The position numbers were made by a program, and so were the translations under genes. Positions 49,926-61,769 of a DNA stretch of 64,000 bases are shown here, piece after piece (positions within the stretch are counted from its first letter, which is position 1; every line of letters starts with the position of its first letter). The notes under the pieces are model-generated. The model was not told the DNA's origin and searched no databases. It was given only the letters and a program-made list of their open reading frames with translations. Source of the stretch: Prochlorococcus sp. AG-442-M23 (GTDB lineage Bacteria > Cyanobacteriota > Cyanobacteriia > PCC-6307 > Cyanobiaceae); assembly GCA_003209655.1 (NCBI GenBank), contig QCPW01000006.1, forward strand, positions 1 through 64,000, given 5' to 3'.

Positions 49926-52040
49926 CTAAACACCGCTTATAAAATCAACTAATTTCCAGGAGTTATTAGAGAAACCTAAAATGTATTTCACTTTCAAAAA
50001 AGGAGTAAAAGTTGTTTCATTTATCAAGTCTCCATCTTTGTTTAATATTTTTTCTGAGTATTTTAGATCAACAGCTACTGATATCCTAGATGCTGTTTGA
50101 GTTAAAAGTACAATTTTTTCAATATTAGTGTTGATATTTTTATAGATACCTTTTTGAATATCAAGTTGTCTTTCCTTAATTAATCTATTAATTAAATCAT
50201 TTTGAACTATTTTTGATAAATTAATTTCGCTAGTTCCTGCTAGAAAATTACTTTTGTTAAAAAGCCAAGTATTAATTAAATATTTAATTTGTTCTAGAGA
50301 AGGAGAAGCATTTTTTAATTCTTCAACTGAAAAAGTTTTTTTACTGATTTTTTCTGATGGGTTAATTTTGGATTTTTTAAAAGATTTTTCTTTATCATTT
50401 TGATTTAAATCTTCATTTAAAAATTTCTTTTTTTTATCTATTAAAAATGAATCATCAACTATTTCCTTCTCCTGCGGAGAGTTTTTGAAATTATTTCTTA
50501 AGAATCCTATTCCTAAGCCAAAAGTAAACAAAATCAAAAAAGCATAAAGGTATATTAAATAAGGAGATTTATTAAATAATCTATTGTTCTGTATGGTTTC
50601 TCCAAAATTAAATTTTAATTCGGCAAATTTTTCTATTATGTACTTATAAAATTCTATTAATTTATTTTTCATAGTTTCCTCTGTTTGGTTATTTCCGTCT
50701 ATTAGTTGTTTTTGTTCTTGATCTTCTCTTAATCCCCCGGGCAAAGGTAATCGCCCCTCTTCAAAATTATTTGATTCAGAAGCAGAATTCAAATCTAAAT
50801 CTTTTTGAAATTCTTGAGTTTTATAATTTAATTGATTTTGTAGTTTTGATTTTAATAAAGTTCTGTTCGAGTTCTTTTCTAATTGTTCTATAAATTCTTG
50901 GATTTCTATATCTTGAAACCAAGAATCTAAATCGATTTCTTTTAAATCAATATCTCTATAACCAACCAAAACATCATTCTCTAACCAATTTTTGCAAAAA
51001 ATACAGATGGCCTCTAATTTCTCTCCAGGATAATTATTTAACCATGCTCTTAAATTATCATCAGAACTACTTAAAAACCTTGCTAAGGATTGATCAATAT
51101 CTGCTAAAAGTAAATCTAAGCAGCCTATTAGAGGCATTGAATCGAGTCCTGATAAATTTAGTTTTTTTAGTATTTTTCTTGCTTCTAATAATTTTTCAGG
51201 TTTTCTTTTCGCAAAACCCATTGCTGTTAACGATAAAAAAGCTAAAAATCCTGCTTCACTTGAACCCTTTTTTTGTAATTCTAAAAATAAATCTATCTGC
51301 TCTTTAACAGTCAAGAATGGTTTTATTTGTTGAAAAAAAGATTCAAAATCTTGCTGATTAAGATAATTATTATATTCAGATTTATTTTTCCCTTCCAAAC
51401 CTCCTCTTTTAATAATTAAATTTTCCAGCATACCTAATCCCTTTTTATGAGACTGATTTTCGTTTAAATCTCTACTTAACAAATCAAGAATTCGATAAGG
51501 CAGAAGTGAACCCAAGTCCTCCTCAAGATTTTTACGTAATTCCCCTAGCTTTCCCATCCTTTGAAGAAGCTGTATGCCCTCTTGTAAAAAATCTGCTGCA
51601 TTTGAATATAATCGTTGTTCTTGTTCTTGAATTGCAGCATCTCTAGCTGACAATGCGGCTAATAATGTAAGGTCAGCTTCCCTACTACTTCCTAAGGCAG
51701 GGGTTTGAGGTGGCTGCAATGCTTTTCTTGTTAATTTGAAGGCTTCTTTAGGAGAACCTGATTCCCAAAGAAGAATTAATCCTGCGACCTCCCTATTTGA
51801 AGACAAATCTAAACCTGATGCTCCATCTAATAATAAATTTTCGTATTCTCTTCTACTCTCTGGATCAGTAAGCAAATCTGCAGTAAGACGCAGTAATTCT
51901 GATCTTTGAGTTAAAACCTCGTATGTAAAACCTACCTCAGGGGTTTTATCTAAACGCAATTGAAAAGCCCTTAATATTTCCTCAGATGTTGCTGAGGGGC
52001 TTACGCCTATTAAACGAAAGTGGTCTAATGGAAGTTCCAA
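49926..52040 (-). CDS. ARC6/Ftn2 (ZipN)-like cell division protein with J-like N-terminus and IMS domain
   Basis: MELPLDHFRLIGVSPSATSEEILRAFQLRLDKTP...; TM at centre; C-terminal IMS-like domain. Confidence 0.88.
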   Translation of the reverse strand: MELPLDHFRLIGVSPSATSEEILRAFQLRLDKTPEVGFTYEVLTQRSELLRLTADLLTDPESRREYENLLLDGASGLDLSSNREVAGLILLWESGSPKEAFKLTRKALQPPQTPALGSSREADLTLLAALSARDAAIQEQEQRLYSNAADFLQEGIQLLQRMGKLGELRKNLEEDLGSLLPYRILDLLSRDLNENQSHKKGLGMLENLIIKRGGLEGKNKSEYNNYLNQQDFESFFQQIKPFLTVKEQIDLFLELQKKGSSEAGFLAFLSLTAMGFAKRKPEKLLEARKILKKLNLSGLDSMPLIGCLDLLLADIDQSLARFLSSSDDNLRAWLNNYPGEKLEAICIFCKNWLENDVLVGYRDIDLKEIDLDSWFQDIEIQEFIEQLEKNSNRTLLKSKLQNQLNYKTQEFQKDLDLNSASESNNFEEGRLPLPGGLREDQEQKQLIDGNNQTEETMKNKLIEFYKYIIEKFAELKFNFGETIQNNRLFNKSPYLIYLYAFLILFTFGLGIGFLRNNFKNSPQEKEIVDDSFLIDKKKKFLNEDLNQNDKEKSFKKSKINPSEKISKKTFSVEELKNASPSLEQIKYLINTWLFNKSNFLAGTSEINLSKIVQNDLINRLIKERQLDIQKGIYKNINTNIEKIVLLTQTASRISVAVDLKYSEKILNKDGDLINETTFTPFLKVKYILGFSNNSWKLVDFISGV

Positions 52041-52189
52041 GCAATTATCCTATTGAAAATTCTCTAGCTGAATTTTATCAATTAATATTTTTTTTTCATA
52101 AGGTCTTGGAGAGTTATTAAAAAAAAAGGGAAAAATTGTCCATTGCACCTTAGAATGTCAACAAATCAAAACTTCATTAAGGTATTTTC

Positions 52190-53227
52190 TTGGAAAAACA
52201 CGTAGAGAGAATTTCAAATCTTCAGGACTTAAAAAAAGCTACGTTAGATCGTGAAACTGGATTGTTTCTCTATGAAGATATGACGTTAGGAAGAAGATTT
52301 GAAGATAAATGTGCTGAAATGTACTACAGAGGTAAAATGTTTGGATTCGTTCATCTTTATAACGGACAAGAAGCCATTAGCACTGGTGTCATAGGTGCAA
52401 TGAAAAGGAAGCACGACTGGTTTTGTAGTACTTACCGCGATCATGTTCATGCATTAAGTGCGGGTGTCCCATCTTTTGAAGTAATGAGCGAATTATTCGG
52501 CAAGGCAACAGGATGTAGTAAAGGCAGAGGTGGTTCTATGCATTTGTTCTCGAAAGAGCATCATTTACTAGGTGGATATGCCTTTATTGGAGAGGGTATT
52601 CCAGTTGCTTTGGGATCAGCTTTTTCAAGTAAATATCAAAAAGAAGTAGCAGGTAACGACCAAAGCGACTCTGTAACAGCTGCTTTCTTTGGAGATGGAA
52701 CTTGTAATAATGGACAATTTTTTGAATGTTTAAATATGGCACAGTTATGGAAATTACCAATAATTTTTGTAGTTGAAAATAATAAATGGGCGATTGGTAT
52801 GGCTCATGACAGAGCTACAAGCAATCCAGAAATATGGAGAAAAGCGTCAGCTTTTGGTATGCATGGTGAAGAAGTTGATGGAATGGATGTATTAGCTGTG
52901 AGGGGGGCGGCTCAAAGAGCTGTTGAAAGAGCAAGGGCAGGAGAGGGGCCTACTTTACTCGAATGCTTAACTTACAGATTTAGAGGTCATTCTTTGGCAG
53001 ATCCAGATGAATTAAGAGCTGAAGAAGAAAAAGAATTCTGGGCGAAAAGAGATCCAATTAAGAAATTAGCGAAGCTATTAATAGAGGGAGATTTTGCTAA
53101 AGAAGAAGAATTGAAAAGCATAGAGAAGAAAATAGATTTAGAAATCTCTGAATCCGTTAAAAATGCTCTTAATGCACCTGAACCCCCCTCTAACGAATTA
53201 ACTAAATATATTTGGGCAGAGGATTAA
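52190..53227 (+). CDS. pdhA: Pyruvate dehydrogenase E1 alpha subunit
   Basis: [27 protein letters not shown]-type motif; [33 protein letters not shown]. Confidence 0.95.
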   Translation: MEKHVERISNLQDLKKATLDRETGLFLYEDMTLGRRFEDKCAEMYYRGKMFGFVHLYNGQEAISTGVIGAMKRKHDWFCSTYRDHVHALSAGVPSFEVMSELFGKATGCSKGRGGSMHLFSKEHHLLGGYAFIGEGIPVALGSAFSSKYQKEVAGNDQSDSVTAAFFGDGTCNNGQFFECLNMAQLWKLPIIFVVENNKWAIGMAHDRATSNPEIWRKASAFGMHGEEVDGMDVLAVRGAAQRAVERARAGEGPTLLECLTYRFRGHSLADPDELRAEEEKEFWAKRDPIKKLAKLLIEGDFAKEEELKSIEKKIDLEISESVKNALNAPEPPSNELTKYIWAED

Positions 53228-53228
53228 A

Positions 53229-54170
53229 TCAAATTCCACTAGGTAATTTTCTAGTTAAATTTCTTAATTTCCTAAGAGCCTTTAATTCAACTTGTCTTAC
53301 CCTTTCTCTAGAGACCTCTAACAGCCTTCCTATCTCAGCTAAAGTATGTCGCTCGTTACCATCTAATCCGAATCTCAACTTCAGAACATGCTGTTCTTGT
53401 TCACTTAAATGAGTTAGCCATTTCCCTAACTGCTCTTGATGCATTTTCTGCTCTACTTGGTCTAAAGGCTCTTCGGTATTACTATCTGCGATAAGATCAC
53501 CTAAGAAACTTCTCCCATCATCTCCATTTACAGGTGCATCCAAACTACTAGTAGATAAAGCTTGTCTCAATACAGAATCAAGTTCCTCTACATCTACTTC
53601 CATTGCCTCCGCTATTTCAATTCTACTAGGCATGGCTCCAAGTTTGTGAGCCAGTTCCCTACTTACTTTTCTAATAGTGGCAAGTCTCTCACTTAGATGA
53701 ACAGGTAAACGAATAGTTCTGGATTGACAAGCAATCGCTCTTGTCATACTTTGACGAATCCACCAAAAGGCATATGTTGAAAACTTATATCCTCTTGTAG
53801 GATCAAATTTTTCAACGGCTCTCTCTAAACCTAAAGAACCCTCCTGAACTAGATCCAAAAGTTCTAATCCTTTTCCTTGATATTTTTTTGCAACGCTAAC
53901 AACTAGTCTCAAATTAGCTTTCATCATCCTCTCTTTTGCTCTTTTACCAATTTTTATTGTTCTTTTTTGTGGAGGAGTAAATTCTTTTATTTTTTCGTTT
54001 AGTTGACCATCTTCAGTAAGAATCATCATTTTTTGAACTTGGTTACCTAATTCAATTTCTTCAGCAGGTGTTAATAAAGGGACACGACCAATATTAGAAA
54101 GATACCAACTAATTGGATCATTTCCTCTTCTTTTTTGAGGTTCAGTCGATGCAGATACTGATGAAGACAT
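53229..54170 (-). CDS. RpoD-family (group 2) sigma-70 factor
   Basis: DLVQEGSLGLERAVEKFDPTRGYKFSTYAFWWIRQSMTRAI; region 4 HTLAEIGRLLEVSRERVRQVE. Confidence 0.93.
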   Translation of the reverse strand: MSSSVSASTEPQKRRGNDPISWYLSNIGRVPLLTPAEEIELGNQVQKMMILTEDGQLNEKIKEFTPPQKRTIKIGKRAKERMMKANLRLVVSVAKKYQGKGLELLDLVQEGSLGLERAVEKFDPTRGYKFSTYAFWWIRQSMTRAIACQSRTIRLPVHLSERLATIRKVSRELAHKLGAMPSRIEIAEAMEVDVEELDSVLRQALSTSSLDAPVNGDDGRSFLGDLIADSNTEEPLDQVEQKMHQEQLGKWLTHLSEQEQHVLKLRFGLDGNERHTLAEIGRLLEVSRERVRQVELKALRKLRNLTRKLPSGI

Positions 54171-54312
54171 TTTTTACCTAATATTGAGGTAGTAAATACT
54201 CTCCTACACTTTTTAAGAAATGCGCAATTACTTAATACCTGCTTCAGATTTCAGGCGCAAATTGTATAGTTATGTGTTTAAAACTATAAAAAACTGCTCA
54301 TAATTGTTTCTT

Positions 54313-55878
54313 TCATGACATTTGTCTCGTTTTTATTTTTCTCATTAACTTAGACAATTGATCTCCTATTATTGTTGCACTTGATCCTTTTTTACACTTT
54401 GCTGCAGCAAATGAATGTAAAAGTACATATTTAGCAAAAAAATCAGTTGGTATATTTCTATAAATTGTTAAATCAACTGAAGAACTCCCAGCAACAAATC
54501 CAGATAAAAGATCACCTAATCCTGCTCTAGCTGTCTGAGAGTCGGTGCCATAAAGTTGCCATGCTTTTTTATTATCAGCAACTATGCTGTTGGCTCCCTT
54601 TAACAAAACACTAATATTAAATTCTCTTGCCGCTTTAAGAGCTAGTCCAACATTAGTGTCACTTTTTATATTAGGGAATAATCTTGAAAATTCTTTACTA
54701 TGAGGTGTAATCCATGTTTTAAATTTTCTCTCTAAAAAGAATTTTGATCCTAATTTAGATTCCGAAATTCTATTAAGTGCATCTGCATCCAAGATCAATA
54801 ATCCTTCAAAACCAATAAGGTAGTCTTTTGATTTTTGCCAATCATCATTATCAATTCCTATTCCTGGGCCTACGGCTAATGAATCATAATTACTTAGATC
54901 AATATTCTTCAATGCACTAAATAAAGATGCATGACCATTTTGATTAGATTGCATAGTGCCTTTTAAAACTATTTCTGGGGAAACTTGCCAAAAAGATTCC
55001 GCAACTAACTCAGGCAGGATAGCCGAGATGAAACCAGCTCCACTTGATATGGCTCCTTTTAATGCTAAGTGTGCAGCCCCTGGATATTTTTCACTTCCTG
55101 CGATTAATAATGTTCTTCCTCTTTTATATTTGTTGGAATTTTTTGGTAAAGAAGGTAAATTAATATTTTTTATGTCTTTATAAGTAACCTTAAAAAATTT
55201 TTTTTCAACCTTAGATAATTTATTAACCGGTAACCCAATATCGATATGGTGCAATTCTCCAATAAAAGGCAAAGCAGAATCTTGCACTACCCCAATCTTA
55301 TTAAGACCAATGGCTAAAGTGTAGTCTGCCTTTACTGCATCATCTAAAAAAGGCACTCCTTTATTAGGACATAATCCCGTTGGAATATCAATACTTATTA
55401 CCTTGCCATATTTGTTGTGAAATTTTTGATTAAATAGTTTAATTAATTTATTATCAACTTTTCTTGTTTGATTATTACCAAAAACTGCATCAATCCAAAG
55501 ATCTTTCCCGTTTGCGTCAGGGGTCTCTACTAATTTTGTGACACCAATAGATGTAAGATAATTAAGGTGGTTTTTTGTTAATGTTTTTTTTATCGGGAAT
55601 GGACACCATACCTGAACATAAAAACCTTTCAAAAAAAGCTCTCTAGCTATTACGGCACCATCACCACCATTATTCCCAGGACCTATAAAAACAGTTATTC
55701 CATGCTTGAGAAGAGGTTTCTTATTTAAGAGCCATCTACTAATTTGAATACTAGCTTTTTCCATCAATGCTTCTTGTGGCATTCCATCAGAAAACATTTC
55801 TTTCTCTAATATCAACATTTGCTTTGAATCAACAATTAAATGTTCAGAGTCAATTGTTGGCCATAGAATTTCGTTCAT
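54313..55878 (-). CDS. Bifunctional NAD(P)H-hydrate epimerase/dehydratase
   Basis: FIGPGNNGGDGAVIAREL (YjeF_N) and GSEKYPGAAHLALKGAISSGAGF, ARAGLGDLLSGFVAG (carbohydrate kinase-like domain). Confidence 0.93.
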   Translation of the reverse strand: MNEILWPTIDSEHLIVDSKQMLILEKEMFSDGMPQEALMEKASIQISRWLLNKKPLLKHGITVFIGPGNNGGDGAVIARELFLKGFYVQVWCPFPIKKTLTKNHLNYLTSIGVTKLVETPDANGKDLWIDAVFGNNQTRKVDNKLIKLFNQKFHNKYGKVISIDIPTGLCPNKGVPFLDDAVKADYTLAIGLNKIGVVQDSALPFIGELHHIDIGLPVNKLSKVEKKFFKVTYKDIKNINLPSLPKNSNKYKRGRTLLIAGSEKYPGAAHLALKGAISSGAGFISAILPELVAESFWQVSPEIVLKGTMQSNQNGHASLFSALKNIDLSNYDSLAVGPGIGIDNDDWQKSKDYLIGFEGLLILDADALNRISESKLGSKFFLERKFKTWITPHSKEFSRLFPNIKSDTNVGLALKAAREFNISVLLKGANSIVADNKKAWQLYGTDSQTARAGLGDLLSGFVAGSSSVDLTIYRNIPTDFFAKYVLLHSFAAAKCKKGSSATIIGDQLSKLMRKIKTRQMS

Positions 55879-55924
55879 AATGAGTACAAAGCAATTGAAG
55901 TACTGTTCAAAAATTTAAACTTCC

Positions 55925-57097
55925 ATGTTAAAGACACAAAAGGATAAAAAATTAGAGAACTTTTTTTCTTCTAATAATAAAACTAAAAAGAAGAAAAATA
56001 TTATTGTAGGTCTTTCTGGTGGCGTAGATAGTTCCCTTTCAGCTGCTCTTCTTGTAGAAAGAGGTTGGAATGTTGAGGGACTAACTCTTTGGCTAATGAA
56101 AGGACAAGGCTCCTGTTGTTCTGAAGGATTAGTAGATGCTGCTGGCCTTTGTGAAGATTTGGGAATTAATCATAAAATAATAGACTCAAGAGAAATTTTC
56201 GAAAGAGAGGTAATTAAAAAAACTACTGAAAGCTACGAGAAAGGATTCACTCCACTTCCGTGTTCGATGTGCAATAAGAATGTGAAGTTTGAAGAGATGC
56301 TTAATTACGCAATAAACAAAAAAGACTTTACTCATATTGCAACCGGACATTACGCAAGGATAAAAAAATCCTCTAATGCTGAAACACTTCAGTGCAAGAG
56401 TTTTGTATTTAAGGACTTCCTTCTTCTTAGAGGTGCTGACAAAAACAAAGACCAAAGTTATTTTCTTTATTCTCTTTCACAAGAAGTACTAAGCAGATTA
56501 GAATTTCCTCTTGGTGAAATGAAAAAAGAAGAAACAAGAAAGGAAGCCCTGAGATTAGGACTTAGAACTGCTCAAAAACCAGAAAGTCAAGATTTATGTT
56601 TAGTTGAGCATTATGGATCAATGCAGATATTTATCGACAAACACATTGAACCTAAAGAAGGAGAAATTGTGCATGTAAATGGGAAAGTCCTAGGAAAGCA
56701 CAGTGGTATTCAGCACTTTACGGTAGGTCAAAGAAAAGGATTGGGCATTGCTTGGCCGGAACCATTATATGTAAAAAGTTTAGACAGGGTAAAAAACATA
56801 GTTTATGTAGCAGATAAAAGGGATCTATTTAATAGAGAAGCAATAATTAGTAAGGTTAACTGGGTTTCAATCGAAGAACCTAAGCAAGAGATAGAAGTTG
56901 AAGCACAAATCAGATATAGAAGTCATCCAGTAAAAGGAACTTTAATACCATTTAAAAAGGTAGATAATCCAACTACAACATTTAAATTAATTTTTGAAGA
57001 AAGTCAAATTTCGGTAACACCTGGACAAGCTGCAGTTTTTTATAAAGGAGAAATTTTATTAGGTGGCGGATTAATTAATTTCCCAAAAGAAATTTAA
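55925..57097 (+). CDS. mnmA: tRNA-specific 2-thiouridylase
   Basis: [44 protein letters not shown]. Confidence 0.96.
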   Translation: MLKTQKDKKLENFFSSNNKTKKKKNIIVGLSGGVDSSLSAALLVERGWNVEGLTLWLMKGQGSCCSEGLVDAAGLCEDLGINHKIIDSREIFEREVIKKTTESYEKGFTPLPCSMCNKNVKFEEMLNYAINKKDFTHIATGHYARIKKSSNAETLQCKSFVFKDFLLLRGADKNKDQSYFLYSLSQEVLSRLEFPLGEMKKEETRKEALRLGLRTAQKPESQDLCLVEHYGSMQIFIDKHIEPKEGEIVHVNGKVLGKHSGIQHFTVGQRKGLGIAWPEPLYVKSLDRVKNIVYVADKRDLFNREAIISKVNWVSIEEPKQEIEVEAQIRYRSHPVKGTLIPFKKVDNPTTTFKLIFEESQISVTPGQAAVFYKGEILLGGGLINFPKEI

Positions 57098-58558
57098 TCC
57101 CATAAAAAATATAAACAATAACAAAATAGGTTTATCTCCAAATTTTGTATAGAAAGTCTTGTCGGATGAAAAATTAGGGAACAATATTTTATTTTGCTCT
57201 ACATTTAAATCTAGAAGTTGAATTATTTTTCCATCATCTTTAACTAAACCTGAAGGTCCGGTGTTTGATACAAGTAGATTATCTTTTTTGTTTTCAATAC
57301 TTCTCAACCTTGCCAAAGACAGGAATTGATTATAAAGCTTAGTTGGATAGGGATCTAAATTTGCTGCAGTTATTATTAATTGTGCACCGCTATTAATAGC
57401 CTTTCTTATTTTCAAACCATCACTAATTTCATAACAGATAGCCACTGCTAGAGGTTGTGTAAATTTAGGATCAAAAAATCTTGAATCAAAGCCTGGTTGA
57501 ATTCCTCCTACTGCAGATAATCCTCTTGAAAAACTATCTAGAAATATAGGTATTTTTTCACCTAATGGAACCAGTCTATTTTTATCTATATATGAGGTAA
57601 AAGATTTATCTCCAATTTGAAATCCGAGTAAAGAACTTCTTAACTCATTATTAGAATTTCTGAAACCTCCTGCCAAGGTATTAACCTTAAAGCCTTTAGA
57701 TAAATAAAAATTATTATATAAAGTACCTTCAGGAGCAACAAGAAGTTTTGCTTGATTGGCTAAGGCATACTTTTGAGCGATAGATAGTTTTTCTTTAATA
57801 AATTCATCATCTATTTTTAATTTTTCTCTTGTAGGTATATTGGTTTGCCAAATAGCTACAGGATATTCATAATTTCTTTTAATTGGAGTTGTTAAACCTC
57901 CAAATAGATGTAAGAAAAAAATAATAAAAAGTCCGAAAATAAATGTTTTATCAAAGTGATTTTTTCTTCTCCATCTGCCGTAACTAAAAAAAATCCAAAA
58001 TCCAATCAATATTTGTAATACGCATAAACCACTGGCGCCAATCCATCTTGCCAAACCAGCAAGATAAATATCACCTGGAACAAGACTCTCTCCTAAACCT
58101 ATCCAAAAATAAGGTGTTTGAGAAAGTATCAATTCACCAATACCCCAAGTCAAAGATAAAAAAAACACTTTTACGGTTAAAGGTAAAAATTTCATTTTAA
58201 AAATATCTTCTTCCCAGAGAATCTTTTCGACTAAAAGCCCCCATAAATAAACTAATAAACCACCCAAAAAAGAACAAAATAATAATATTAAAATTGTGGA
58301 TATTAAACTTGTAAACCATGTAAAACCTAGCCATGTTAATGGATGAAGATCATAAAGCCAAGAATGACTTATCAAAATAAAGAAAAACCCCCACCAAAAA
58401 CTTGCTATTCTTCTTTCACTCTCCTTCCATAGGATAAATAAAGATATCGGCATAAAAATTGGCCAAAAGTGAGTTGCAACAGAAATTCCTCCTAATATGC
58501 CACCTAAACACGGGTAAAAATATTTTCTTAAACTTTTAAAGTGTGTTGGGATTAACAA
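57071..58558 (-). CDS. lnt: Apolipoprotein N-acyltransferase
   Basis: Polytopic N-terminus; nitrilase domain [26 protein letters not shown]. Confidence 0.9.
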   Translation of the reverse strand: MLIPTHFKSLRKYFYPCLGGILGGISVATHFWPIFMPISLFILWKESERRIASFWWGFFFILISHSWLYDLHPLTWLGFTWFTSLISTILILLFCSFLGGLLVYLWGLLVEKILWEEDIFKMKFLPLTVKVFFLSLTWGIGELILSQTPYFWIGLGESLVPGDIYLAGLARWIGASGLCVLQILIGFWIFFSYGRWRRKNHFDKTFIFGLFIIFFLHLFGGLTTPIKRNYEYPVAIWQTNIPTREKLKIDDEFIKEKLSIAQKYALANQAKLLVAPEGTLYNNFYLSKGFKVNTLAGGFRNSNNELRSSLLGFQIGDKSFTSYIDKNRLVPLGEKIPIFLDSFSRGLSAVGGIQPGFDSRFFDPKFTQPLAVAICYEISDGLKIRKAINSGAQLIITAANLDPYPTKLYNQFLSLARLRSIENKKDNLLVSNTGPSGLVKDDGKIIQLLDLNVEQNKILFPNFSSDKTFYTKFGDKPILLLFIFFMGLNFFWEIN

Positions 58559-58644
58559 TCTAAAATTTTAAAATTAAATTTAAAATCACTCATTTATTGT
58601 ACCTTTATTCTGTAATATTAGTTTTAGTAACTTTCAAATATTAA

Positions 58645-59217
58645 GTGAAAGAAGTCTTTATCAGTTTTACAGTTTTTGTTTTTTGTGTTTCATTAACTCT
58701 TTTTAGTCAATTCAAGTCACCTCAAGTTGTTAATGCTGCCGAATCAGAAAATCAATCATTTCAAAAAGCAGTTGTTGCAAAACCATCAAATGTTTCAAAT
58801 AATAATATATTTGAACTAGACCCATCAGATCCAAATCCTATCCTTTTCGCTATGGCAGAAGAAACACAATTAGACAGTAATTCAAGGACTACGGAAAGTG
58901 GTCTTGTTATTACAGATATCATAAATGGTGATGGAGATGAAGCCATTGCGGGGCAAACAGTTTCTGTCAATTACACAGGAACTCTTGAAGATGGAACACA
59001 ATTTGACACAAGTATTGGTAGAGCTCCATTTAGCTTCCCCTTGGGTGCTGGAAGAGTAATAAAAGGTTGGGACGAAGGCGTTGCAGGCATGAAGATTGGA
59101 GGAAAAAGAAAATTAATAATTCCTCCAGAACTTGGTTATGGCTCAAGGGGCGCAGGAAATGTGATTCCTGCTAATGCAACTTTGATCTTTGAAGTTGAAT
59201 TATTAAAAATCAATTAA
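58645..59217 (+). CDS. FKBP-type peptidyl-prolyl cis-trans isomerase
   Basis: GTG start; [66 protein letters not shown]. Confidence 0.95.
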   Translation: MKEVFISFTVFVFCVSLTLFSQFKSPQVVNAAESENQSFQKAVVAKPSNVSNNNIFELDPSDPNPILFAMAEETQLDSNSRTTESGLVITDIINGDGDEAIAGQTVSVNYTGTLEDGTQFDTSIGRAPFSFPLGAGRVIKGWDEGVAGMKIGGKRKLIIPPELGYGSRGAGNVIPANATLIFEVELLKIN

Positions 59218-59242
59218 ATTAAGTAAGACAAATTAAGTAAGA
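59216..59242. repeat. Two tandem copies of AAATTAAGTAAGA (14-nt period) spanning the FKBP stop
   Basis: Direct reading of 59216-59228 and 59230-59242. Confidence 0.7.
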
Positions 59243-59308
59243 AAACATCTAAGACTTTTCAATTTAGTTAATCTGCAAGTAATATGTATACAACACCAAC
59301 TATTTGAA

Positions 59309-59782
59309 ATGTTAAGTAAATTCATCAATTCTTTTCTAGATAAAAAATCCCCAATGACAGTCCATGCTCACTGTGACGGTCCTTGTGGTGTTTACGACCC
59401 AGCATCTACGAGAGTTGCTGCTGAAGCAGTTTTATCAATGACAAAAAAACTTATTGCATTAGAAGCTCCTTCTAGCACTGATTCAGCAGAGTGGGCTGCA
59501 TACAGTAATACATTTTCTAGATATGTTGCAGTTAAAGAAGAGCAAGCAAAAGAAACAAAGAAAGAAATTCTAATTTTGTGGACAGACTACTTTAAACCAG
59601 TTCACTTAGAAACTTATCCAGACTTACATGAAACCATTTGGAAGGCGGCCAAATTATGCAGTGCATGCAAAGTTAATATTGACTTAGCTCAAGCTGAAGA
59701 ACTCATGAGTTATGTTGAAAAGATTCATAATATTTTCTGGGCTTCAAAAGGAAGATCAGACGCCTTTATAAAAGCTAGTTAA
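59309..59782 (+). CDS. sodN: Nickel superoxide dismutase
   Basis: Ni-hook HCDGPCGVYDP after a short propeptide. Confidence 0.97.
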   Translation: MLSKFINSFLDKKSPMTVHAHCDGPCGVYDPASTRVAAEAVLSMTKKLIALEAPSSTDSAEWAAYSNTFSRYVAVKEEQAKETKKEILILWTDYFKPVHLETYPDLHETIWKAAKLCSACKVNIDLAQAEELMSYVEKIHNIFWASKGRSDAFIKAS

Positions 59783-59790
59783 TCACAATT

Positions 59791-60183
59791 ATTTTCAAAA
59801 GTTTTTTTGATTTTATTTTATTTTTTTTAGGTTTAAGAAAAACTGCCATTATTAGTGGTGAATCGATGTTACCTTACCTAAAAGAAGGGGATATTGTATT
59901 TTTTAAAAAATATAAAAAGAATAAATCAATACTAAAAAATCGTCAAATAGTTATTTTTAATCATCCACTTAAAAATAAAAACCTAATAAAAAGAATAAAT
60001 TCAGTAAATCAAAATAATATTGAGGTTCTTGGCGACAATATTGAATTTAGCGGAGATAGTAATAAATTTGGATTAATCAATAACGAAAAAATAATTGGGA
60101 TTGTCACCTCTAAATTAATTATTCCTAAATTAAAAAATTTTTTAATTCAAAAAAACAGAAGCACTTCTTTGAATCCAAAATAA
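59791..60183 (+). CDS. sodX: Nickel-type superoxide dismutase maturation protease (S26 family)
   Basis: FKSFFDFILFFLGLRKTAIISGESMLPYLKEGDIVFF... directly follows sodN; track start (59866 ATG) would cut off the catalytic Ser; true start uncertain. Confidence 0.8.
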   Translation: MFKSFFDFILFFLGLRKTAIISGESMLPYLKEGDIVFFKKYKKNKSILKNRQIVIFNHPLKNKNLIKRINSVNQNNIEVLGDNIEFSGDSNKFGLINNEKIIGIVTSKLIIPKLKNFLIQKNRSTSLNPK

Positions 60184-60813
60184 TCCCAAAGAAAAGGAAA
60201 GCCCTCCTGCTAAAGCTATTAATCTTTTAATAAATTTTTGACTTGCTTTAAAGGTGGTAAAAGATATTAAAAAAGTAAAAAGATTCATACTTATTAGTGA
60301 ACCAATCAAATATGAAATCAAATATAAGCATGCTCTAGTTAAAGGTAGTGCTAAAGCAGGAAGAACTGCAATAAAATGTGACCCTCCAGCTATACCATGT
60401 AACAAGCCTAAACCTGTCAAAGCATGAGAGTGCTTATTATTATTTTTTTGTTCTTTAACATGAAAGTGAAAGTGACGATGGTCAATTCCATTCTCATGCT
60501 TATGGGAATGAGAGTGGATACTTAATTGAAAAGAATTTTTTATAGCAAATACTCCAACAATTAGAAGAGAAATTCCAACAAGGAATTCGGCAATATTAGA
60601 AAATTTGTTTAATGGTGTAATATCTTTAATAAAAATCGCTAGGAAAGCTAACAAGAGGACACCTGAAGAGTGTCCTAAGCCCCATGAGAAACTATTTTTA
60701 AGAGCTTTTTGGGGATTATTAATCGCTGCTGGTGCCATTGCAATTAGATGATCAGCGCCACTAACAACATGCACAAATCCTGCAACTATACCTGTTAAAA
60801 TTACAGCCTGCAT
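60142..60813 (-). CDS. HupE/UreH-like (nickel) transporter with His-rich loop, sodT-type
   Basis: GADHLIAMAP, WGLGHSSGVL, HSHSHKHENGIDHRHFHFHVKEQ, LLHGIAGGSHF; next to sodN/sodX. Confidence 0.8.
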   Translation of the reverse strand: MQAVILTGIVAGFVHVVSGADHLIAMAPAAINNPQKALKNSFSWGLGHSSGVLLLAFLAIFIKDITPLNKFSNIAEFLVGISLLIVGVFAIKNSFQLSIHSHSHKHENGIDHRHFHFHVKEQKNNNKHSHALTGLGLLHGIAGGSHFIAVLPALALPLTRACLYLISYLIGSLISMNLFTFLISFTTFKASQKFIKRLIALAGGLSFSLGLFWIQRSASVFLN

Positions 60814-60869
60814 ATATATTCAATACAACTCTTTTTTTATTAATTTTATAGCACGATTTGAAGTCAAAA

Positions 60870-61757
60870 TTAAATTGAGTTAAATAATTTTTTGAAAGAT
60901 TTTTCAATATTGCTTTCTCTCATGAAAGTTTCACCAATTAATACTCCCTTGATTCCAATAGATCTAAGCGATTCTATATCTTCTGCAGAATTAATTCCGG
61001 ATTCACTAATGGGAAGAATATTTTGTTTTGCTAATATATCTGCATATATATTCATCAATTCTATTGATGTTTTTAAATCCGTTTTAAAAGTCTTTAAGTC
61101 CCTATTATTTATTCCAATCAAATTAAAAGATTTTAACTTTAGAATCCTTTCTAATTCATTTGAGTTATGGACTTCAACAAGAATGCTCATCTTTAAATTA
61201 TCAGCAATTTTTTTTAAATAAATTAAATCATCATCGCTTAAAATCGCAGCGATTAACAATATCGCATCAGCACCAGATACCCTTGCTTTATAAATCTGAT
61301 AAGCAGAAATAATAAAATCTTTGCAAAGTAGAGGGAGATTGGTTGATTTTCTTACATTTTCAAGTATTTCATAACCCCCTTGAAAAAACCTTTTATCGGT
61401 AAGTACTGAGATACAGGATGCTCCTAATCCTTCATAACAAATAGCTATATCTTCAGGGTTAAAATCTTGTCTAATAACTCCTTTACTCGGACTAGCTTTT
61501 TTAATTTCAGCAATTACTCCAGGTTTTATTTTTGAATTCAAGATATTTTCATAAAAATCTTTTGGGGCAGGAAGTTTATCAATCTTTTTTATTAGATCTT
61601 CTAAAGAAACTGTTTTTTTAAAATTCTTAATTTCAATGTCCTTGTGCCAGACAATTTCTTCTAGAGTATTTTTAGCTTGTGCTTCTCTATGAGGAACAGC
61701 ATATTCTAAATTTTCTACCCTCACTGTTGGATTTGGTGGCCTGCGTCTAATCTCCAT
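60870..61757 (-). CDS. trpC: Indole-3-glycerol-phosphate synthase
   Basis: [41 protein letters not shown]. Confidence 0.96.
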   Translation of the reverse strand: MEIRRRPPNPTVRVENLEYAVPHREAQAKNTLEEIVWHKDIEIKNFKKTVSLEDLIKKIDKLPAPKDFYENILNSKIKPGVIAEIKKASPSKGVIRQDFNPEDIAICYEGLGASCISVLTDKRFFQGGYEILENVRKSTNLPLLCKDFIISAYQIYKARVSGADAILLIAAILSDDDLIYLKKIADNLKMSILVEVHNSNELERILKLKSFNLIGINNRDLKTFKTDLKTSIELMNIYADILAKQNILPISESGINSAEDIESLRSIGIKGVLIGETFMRESNIEKSFKKLFNSI

Positions 61758-61769
61758 TAATTTTAGATA

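Noticed and set aside
59216-59242. Tandem AAATTAAGTAAGA repeat as a regulatory element
   Set aside because: Only two short AT-rich copies across the end of the FKBP gene; too weak to claim function.
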